Shown piece by piece: positions 55,178 through 64,000 of a stretch of 64,000 nucleotides of DNA (its first letter is position 1; the number at the start of each line of letters is the position of its first letter). The position numbers were made by a program, and so were the translations under genes. The stretch covers positions 2,249,668 to 2,313,667 of the forward strand of contig NZ_JADKSJ010000001.1 of the NCBI RefSeq assembly GCF_015351235.1. Reading direction: 5' to 3'. The notes beneath the pieces are model-generated. The model was given only the letters and a program-made list of their open reading frames with translations. It had not been told where the DNA came from and did not search any database. The stretch comes from Plantibacter sp. VKM Ac-2880. GTDB lineage: Bacteria; Actinomycetota; Actinomycetes; Actinomycetales; Microbacteriaceae.

Positions 55178-56160
55178 CGTCCGAGCGGATCGTCGTCGCC
55201 GGAGCGTCGGGGTTCATCGGGCGTCGGCTCGTCGAGTCCTTCCGGGCCGACGGCGCAACGGTCTCCGTCATCGGTCGAGGTGCGGCCGATGCCCGGTGGG
55301 GCGATCCAGCGGGCATCGCGCGGCTGGTCGACTGCGCCGACCTCCTGGTCAACCTGGCGGGGAAGAGCGTGAACTGCCGGTACACCGCAGCGAACCGTGC
55401 CGCGATCCTGCGGTCACGCGTCGACACGACGACGGAACTGTCGCAAGCGGTCCGCGAAGCGGCCTCGCCTCCTCCGCTCTGGATCAACGCGTCGACGGCG
55501 ACCATCTACGGTGACGCGGACGACCGCGCCATGACGGAAACCGACGGCGAGATCGGATCGGGGTTCTCCGTGGACGTCGCGACGGCGTGGGAGCAGGCGT
55601 TGTTCGCCGACGACCTGCCGGACACGCGACGGGTGGCTCTCCGGATCGCCATCGTGCTCGGTGACGGGGGAGCGCTCACCCCGTTGCTGCGGTTGGCGCG
55701 TCTCGGCCTCGGGGGACCGCAGTTGGACGGTCGCTGGCCCCGTTCACGATCGCGTCGGGCCGCGGGGACCGGTCACCGGTTCACGACACCCCACGGCCGG
55801 CAACGGTTCAGCTGGATCCACCTGGACGACGTCATCGGCATCGTCCGGTTCCTCCGCGACCACCCGGAACTCGACGGCGCCGTCAACGTGACGTCGCCGG
55901 ATCCGACGGACAACCGCGGCTTCATGCGGACCCTGCGCTACGCGATCGGGATGCCGATCGGCATCCCGGCGCCCCGCTGGCTCCTCGAGGTCGGGATGTT
56001 CCTCCTGCGCACCGAGACCGAGCTCGTCCTGAAGAGTCGCTGGGCGCTGCCCGAGCGGTTACTGCAGGCAGGCTACCGGTTCGAGCACCCCATCCTGGAG
56101 CCAGCGTTGCGCGACATCGTCCAAGCACGCGGCTTGCCTGCAGGCCCTCGATCTCGCTAG
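55174..56160 (+). CDS. TIGR01777 family NAD(P)-dependent epimerase
   Basis: 328 aa. Extended SDR fold: GASGFIGRRLVES (9-21) is the nucleotide-binding glycine motif, VNLAGKSVNCRYT is the characteristic TIGR01777 segment (about 63-75), and FSWIHLDDVIGIVRF and VNVTSPDPTDNRGFM lie in the second half, ending in a DUF1731-like region with RWALPERLLQAGYRF. The substrate is unknown. It overlaps DUF885 (ATGA) and its stop codon TAG is part of the rpsA -10. Confidence 0.9.
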   Translation: MTSERIVVAGASGFIGRRLVESFRADGATVSVIGRGAADARWGDPAGIARLVDCADLLVNLAGKSVNCRYTAANRAAILRSRVDTTTELSQAVREAASPPPLWINASTATIYGDADDRAMTETDGEIGSGFSVDVATAWEQALFADDLPDTRRVALRIAIVLGDGGALTPLLRLARLGLGGPQLDGRWPRSRSRRAAGTGHRFTTPHGRQRFSWIHLDDVIGIVRFLRDHPELDGAVNVTSPDPTDNRGFMRTLRYAIGMPIGIPAPRWLLEVGMFLLRTETELVLKSRWALPERLLQAGYRFEHPILEPALRDIVQARGLPAGPRSR

Positions 56161-56180
56161 ACTGGACTGTCACAATTGTG
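56158..56180 (+). promoter_or_regulatory. rpsA promoter with CACAATTGTG palindrome at the predicted start
   Basis: TAGACT (56158-56163) overlaps the preceding stop. A perfect 10-bp palindrome CACAATTGTG (56171-56180) falls where transcription should begin, a position suited to an operator. It is AT-richer than its surroundings. The leader would be about 165 nt. Confidence 0.45.
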
Positions 56181-56335
56181 GCGTCCTATCCGCCTGCCCG
56201 TCTCGCAGAGCGATCCCGATCCCCGGATCGGTTCACACAACAGCATCGCCCCGATCAACGTCCGTGGTCATCCACGGGTCCGGAGCAGTGCGCGAGGCAC
56301 GGCCTGAATCATTGTCCACCTGGAGCAATTACTAC

Positions 56336-57793
56336 ATGACAAGCGCAACGACCGCCCCCAAGCAGGTCGCAATCAACGACATCGGATCTGCTGAGGACTT
56401 CCTCGCAGCGGTCGAAAAGACTCTGAAGTTCTTCAACGACGGCGACCTCATCGAGGGCACCGTGGTGAAGATCGACCGCGACGAGGTCCTCCTCGACGTC
56501 GGCTACAAGACCGAGGGTGTCATCCCCTCGCGTGAACTCTCCATCAAGCACGACGTCGACCCCTCCGAGGTCGTCAACGTCGGCGACACGATCGAGGCTC
56601 TCGTTCTCCAGAAGGAGGACAAGGAAGGCCGTCTGATCCTGTCGAAGAAGCGCGCGCAGTACGAGCGTGCTTGGGGCGACGTGGAGAAGATCAAGGAATC
56701 CGACGGCGTCGTCACCGGTTCGGTCATCGAGGTCGTCAAGGGCGGCCTCATCGTCGACATCGGCCTCCGTGGCTTCCTCCCGGCTTCGCTCATCGAGCTG
56801 CGCCGCGTCCGCGACCTCACGCCGTACCTCGGCCAGGAGATCGAGGCGAAGATCCTCGAGCTCGACAAGAACCGCAACAACGTGGTCCTGTCGCGCCGTG
56901 CGCTCCTCGAGCAGACGCAGTCCGAGAGCCGCACCACCTTCCTCAACAACCTCCAGAAGGGACAGGTCCGCAAGGGCGTCGTCTCCTCGATCGTCAACTT
57001 CGGCGCGTTCGTCGACCTCGGCGGCGTCGACGGTCTCGTCCACGTCTCCGAGCTCAGCTGGAAGCACATCGAGCACGCCAGCGAGGTCGTCGAGGTCGGT
57101 CAGGAAGTCACCGTCGAGATCCTCGAGGTCGACCTGGACCGCGAGCGCGTCTCGCTGTCGCTCAAGGCGACCCAGGAGGACCCGTGGCAGGTCTTCGCCC
57201 GCACCCACGCCATCGGCCAGGTTGCACCGGGTAAGGTCACCAAGCTGGTTCCGTTCGGTGCGTTCGTCCGCGTGGCAGACGGCATCGAGGGCCTCGTGCA
57301 CATCTCGGAGCTCTCCGGGAAGCACGTCGAGCTCGCCGAGCAGGTCGTGTCGGTCGGCGAAGAGGTCTTCGTCAAGGTCATCGACATCGACCTCGAGCGT
57401 CGCCGCATCTCGCTGAGCCTCAAGCAGGCCAACGAGGGTGTCGACCCCGAGGGGACCGAGTTCGACCCGGCCCTCTACGGCATGCTCACGGAGTACGACG
57501 AGCTCGGGAACTACAAGTACCCCGAGGGCTTCGACGCCGAGACGCAGGAGTGGAAGGAAGGCTTCGACGCCGAGCGCGAGAAGTGGGAGCAGGACTACGC
57601 TGCCGCCCAGGCTCGCTGGGAAGCGCACAAGAAGCAGGTCGCGGCTGCAGCCGTCGAAGAGGCCAACCAGGCCTCCTCGTCGACCGCTTCCTCGTCGGCC
57701 GGTTCCTCGTTCTCGAGCGACTCCGCCGGTGGCGGAACGCTCGCCGACGACGAGTCCCTCGCGGCACTCCGCGAGAAGCTCTCGAGCAACTAG
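56336..57793 (+). CDS. rpsA: 30S ribosomal protein S1
   Basis: 485 aa from ATG 56336; an in-frame ATG at 56264 would add an atypical N-terminus. S1 helps mRNA bind the 30S subunit. Four S1 (OB) repeats are visible: about 36-105 (DLIEGTVVKIDRDEVLLDVG), 123-190, 208-276 (GVVSSIVNFGAFVDLGGVDG) and 294-362 (GKVTKLVPFGAFVRVADGIEG). The tail (about 375-485) is acidic, then Ala/Gln-rich and Ser-rich. The 165-nt leader may allow autoregulation, as S1 does elsewhere. Two hairpins follow the stop. Confidence 0.97.
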   Translation: MTSATTAPKQVAINDIGSAEDFLAAVEKTLKFFNDGDLIEGTVVKIDRDEVLLDVGYKTEGVIPSRELSIKHDVDPSEVVNVGDTIEALVLQKEDKEGRLILSKKRAQYERAWGDVEKIKESDGVVTGSVIEVVKGGLIVDIGLRGFLPASLIELRRVRDLTPYLGQEIEAKILELDKNRNNVVLSRRALLEQTQSESRTTFLNNLQKGQVRKGVVSSIVNFGAFVDLGGVDGLVHVSELSWKHIEHASEVVEVGQEVTVEILEVDLDRERVSLSLKATQEDPWQVFARTHAIGQVAPGKVTKLVPFGAFVRVADGIEGLVHISELSGKHVELAEQVVSVGEEVFVKVIDIDLERRRISLSLKQANEGVDPEGTEFDPALYGMLTEYDELGNYKYPEGFDAETQEWKEGFDAEREKWEQDYAAAQARWEAHKKQVAAAAVEEANQASSSTASSSAGSSFSSDSAGGGTLADDESLAALREKLSSN

Positions 57794-57802
57794 TCACCAC
57801 CG

Positions 57803-57820
57803 CACCGACTTCGGTCGGTG
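57803..57820 (+). terminator. first hairpin after rpsA
   Basis: CACCGAC-TTCG-GTCGGTG, a 7-bp stem with a UUCG tetraloop, lies nine nt after the stop codon. It is the first of two hairpins. Confidence 0.65.
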
Positions 57821-57822
57821 TC

Positions 57823-57856
57823 CAGCAGGGGGTCGCCTTCGGGCGGCCCCCTGCTG
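57823..57856 (+). terminator. second, main hairpin after rpsA
   Basis: A 15-bp stem (57823-57837 with 57842-57856, one G-U pair) closed by TTCG. The tail CGTTGTCC matches that of the pdtaR terminator. Confidence 0.85.
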
Positions 57857-57898
57857 CGTTGTCCGGGGCACACCCGAAAAGCTCGATGGCGCCACGGG

Positions 57899-57904
57899 TA
57901 CGCT
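57899..57904 (+). promoter_or_regulatory. leaderless -10 of coaE
   Basis: TACGCT ends seven nt before ATG 57912. Confidence 0.5.
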
Positions 57905-57911
57905 GGCAGGC

Positions 57912-58541
57912 ATGTACCTCATCGGCCTCACCGGCGGTATCGCCTCCGGCAAATCGACCATCGCGACCCGGCTCGCCGAGCACGGAGCCGTCGTCATCGA
58001 CGCGGACGTGCTCTCCCGCGAGGTCGTCGAACCGGGCACTCCTGGGCTGGCGGCCATCGCCGCGCGGTTCGGGCCGGACGTGATCGGTCCCGACGGCGCG
58101 CTCGACCGTCCGGCTCTCGGCGCCGTCGTCTTCTCCGACGACCAGGCCAGGGCCGATCTCAACGCGATCGTCCACCCCGAGGTCAAGCGCCGCTCACAGG
58201 CCAGGATCGCCGAGGCGTCGGCAGACCCGGCGGCGATCATCGTCTACGACGTCCCGTTGCTCGTGGAGACCGGCCGTGCCGACGAGTTCGACCTCGTGGT
58301 GGTCGCTTCGGCACCCGAAACGGTGCGTGCCGATCGTCTCGTCGAACTGCGCGGGCTCGAGCGGGGCGAGGCTGAACGTCGGATCGCCGCGCAGGCGACG
58401 GAAGCGCAACGCGCGGCCGTCGCCGACGTCGTGATCGACACGGCGGGCACCCTCGCGCAGACGCTCGAGCAGGTCGACGCGGTGTGGGGCCGCGCGTTGT
58501 CGGGCGCCGCACCGGACGCCGCTCGCGACGCCGGCGCCTGA
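57912..58541 (+). CDS. coaE: dephospho-CoA kinase
   Basis: 209 aa. It adds the 3' phosphate to dephospho-CoA, the last step of CoA synthesis. The P-loop TGGIASGKST is at 7-16, the IDADVLSREVVEPG segment binds substrate (about 32-45), and IIVYDVPLLVETG (about 112-124) is the conserved DVPLL strand. The start is set by the -10. It lacks the extra C-terminal UPF0157-type domain found in mycobacterial CoaE. It lies between rpsA and uvrB, as in M. tuberculosis. Confidence 0.96.
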   Translation: MYLIGLTGGIASGKSTIATRLAEHGAVVIDADVLSREVVEPGTPGLAAIAARFGPDVIGPDGALDRPALGAVVFSDDQARADLNAIVHPEVKRRSQARIAEASADPAAIIVYDVPLLVETGRADEFDLVVVASAPETVRADRLVELRGLERGEAERRIAAQATEAQRAAVADVVIDTAGTLAQTLEQVDAVWGRALSGAAPDAARDAGA

Positions 58542-58582
58542 GCCGGACCCCTCGCTCCGCTGTGGGCGAAGCGGGGGAGTGC

Positions 58583-58604
58583 TGTCGGTGGTCCTCCGTA
58601 GACT
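58583..58604 (+). promoter_or_regulatory. uvrB promoter: exact PafBC-type damage motif
   Basis: TGTCGGTG (58583-58590), an 8-nt spacer and TAGACT (58599-58604) fit the mycobacterial RecA-independent damage promoter TGTCRGTG-N8-TANNNT exactly. The -10 ends six nt before the ATG. No LexA box (TCGAAC-N4-GTTCGA) is seen here. Confidence 0.8.
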
Positions 58605-58610
58605 CGGAGT

Positions 58611-60677
<2,067 letters not shown>

Positions 60678-60701
60678 CCAAGGCTTCGCTGAGAGCGCAG
60701 T

Positions 60702-60737
60702 ACCACAGACACCGCTCGGGAGTCCGGTGTCGGTGGT
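60702..60737 (+). terminator. hairpin after uvrB overlapping the uvrA damage motif
   Basis: A 13-bp stem with one mismatch (60702-60714 with 60725-60737, 10-nt loop) lies 24 nt after the uvrB stop. Its right arm contains the TGTCGGTG element of the uvrA promoter. It may terminate uvrB or be a by-product of the promoter sequence. Confidence 0.5.
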
Positions 60738-60749
60738 GCTGCGTAGACT
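60728..60749 (+). promoter_or_regulatory. uvrA promoter: exact PafBC-type damage motif
   Basis: TGTCGGTG (60728-60735), 8-nt spacer, TAGACT (60744-60749), ending six nt before the GTG. The 28 nt upstream of the start codon match uvrB at 24 positions. Confidence 0.8.
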
Positions 60750-60755
60750 CGAAGG

Positions 60756-63647
<2,892 letters not shown>

Positions 63648-63648
63648 C

Positions 63649-64000
63649 GTGGCGGCTGCCCGCGGGGGGAGCGGCCTGGCGTACCGGCCGAAGGCAGGGG
63701 AGATCCCCACCCTGCCCGGCGTCTACCGTTTCAGTGACGATTCGGGGAGGGTCCTCTACGTCGGCAAGGCGATGAACCTCCGCGCGAGGTTGAGCAACTA
63801 CTTCGCACCGCTGCACACCCTGCACGAGCGCACCCGGCGGATGGTCACGACCGCGACGGGCGTGACCTGGACGACGGTCGGAAGCGACGTCGAGGCGCTG
63901 CAGTTGGAGTACACCTGGATCAAGGAGTACGACCCGCCCTTCAACGTCAAGTTCCGCGACGACAAGTCCTACCCCTATCTCGCCGTGACCCTCGGCGACG
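63649..64000 (+). CDS. uvrC: excinuclease ABC subunit C (3' part outside window)
   Basis: 117 codons are visible from GTG 63649. UvrC makes both incisions in excision repair. The N-terminal GIY-YIG nuclease domain is clear: [20 protein letters not shown] (about 19-38), then [14 protein letters not shown] and the [18 protein letters not shown] segment with the catalytic Glu, leading into [12 protein letters not shown]. It is separated from uvrA by one nt, so it is surely cotranscribed and shares the damage promoter. The UvrB-binding and RNase H-like domains lie outside the window. Confidence 0.96.
   Translation, partial: MAAARGGSGLAYRPKAGEIPTLPGVYRFSDDSGRVLYVGKAMNLRARLSNYFAPLHTLHERTRRMVTTATGVTWTTVGSDVEALQLEYTWIKEYDPPFNVKFRDDKSYPYLAVTLGD

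Noticed and set aside
58583-58610. LexA (SOS) box upstream of uvrB or uvrA
   Set aside because: No TCGAAC-N4-GTTCGA-like palindrome is present. The conserved element instead matches the RecA-independent motif.

Overview
The window is a contiguous stretch of chromosome from a high-GC actinobacterium. Gene order and protein features (Cys-containing cyclophilin, mIHF fused to guanylate kinase, HGxxPAAW protein beside trpC, leaderless genes, WYL/PafBC-type damage promoters) point to the order Micrococcales, most likely the family Microbacteriaceae; this is inference from content, not a database match. Nearly all genes are on the + strand. The exceptions are a DUF349 gene and a cyclophilin at the left edge, a small unknown gene, a tRNA-Leu and a hotdog thioesterase near 49-50.7 kb. 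There are no insertion sequences, phage genes or CRISPR arrays: this is core genome.

Layout. 0-1.6 kb (- strand): DUF349 protein (cut by the window edge) and a membrane-anchored cyclophilin. 1.7-7.6 kb: rarA, rpsD, a small membrane protein, alaS, ruvX. 7.6-14.7 kb: mltG and the shikimate run aroE-aroC-aroK-aroB-aroQ, then efp and nusB. 14.7-24.8 kb: a VOC protein and the complete de novo UMP operon up to OMP decarboxylase, except dihydroorotate dehydrogenase and OPRTase (pyrR-pyrB-pyrC-PH-like protein-carA-carB-pyrF), ending in an mIHF-guanylate kinase fusion. 24.9-31.6 kb: rpoZ, metK, degenerate priA, fmt, rsmB, rpe. 31.7-37.9 kb: hisE, hisG, hisF, hisI, then a trp block (Trp-associated membrane protein, HGxxPAAW protein, trpC, trpB, trpA) without trpE or trpD. 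38-46.7 kb: lgt, gltB, gltD, pyk. 46.8-50.7 kb: CoA transferase, histidine phosphatase, small unknown gene, tRNA-Leu(CAA) with a tandem array of its own 3' half, the ANTAR response regulator pdtaR, thioesterase. 50.7-64 kb: polA, DUF885 protein, TIGR01777 epimerase, rpsA, coaE, uvrB, uvrA and the start of uvrC.

Regulation. Twelve genes have a TANNNT hexamer ending 6-7 nt before the start codon, the layout of leaderless transcripts. uvrB and uvrA share a 28-nt upstream block (24 identical) that matches the mycobacterial RecA-independent (PafBC) damage motif TGTCRGTG-N8-TANNNT exactly; rarA and polA carry weaker versions at the same spacing. pyrR has a PyrR-binding loop that overlaps its own ribosome binding site. 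Several genes end in long GC-rich hairpins followed by a similar CGTTGTCC-like tail.

The most unusual element is the 81-bp tandem array at 49294-49505. It lies directly downstream of tRNA-Leu(CAA), and each unit repeats the tRNA 3' half. The layout resembles the E. coli tyrT/rtT repeats, but could also be an attachment-site scar.
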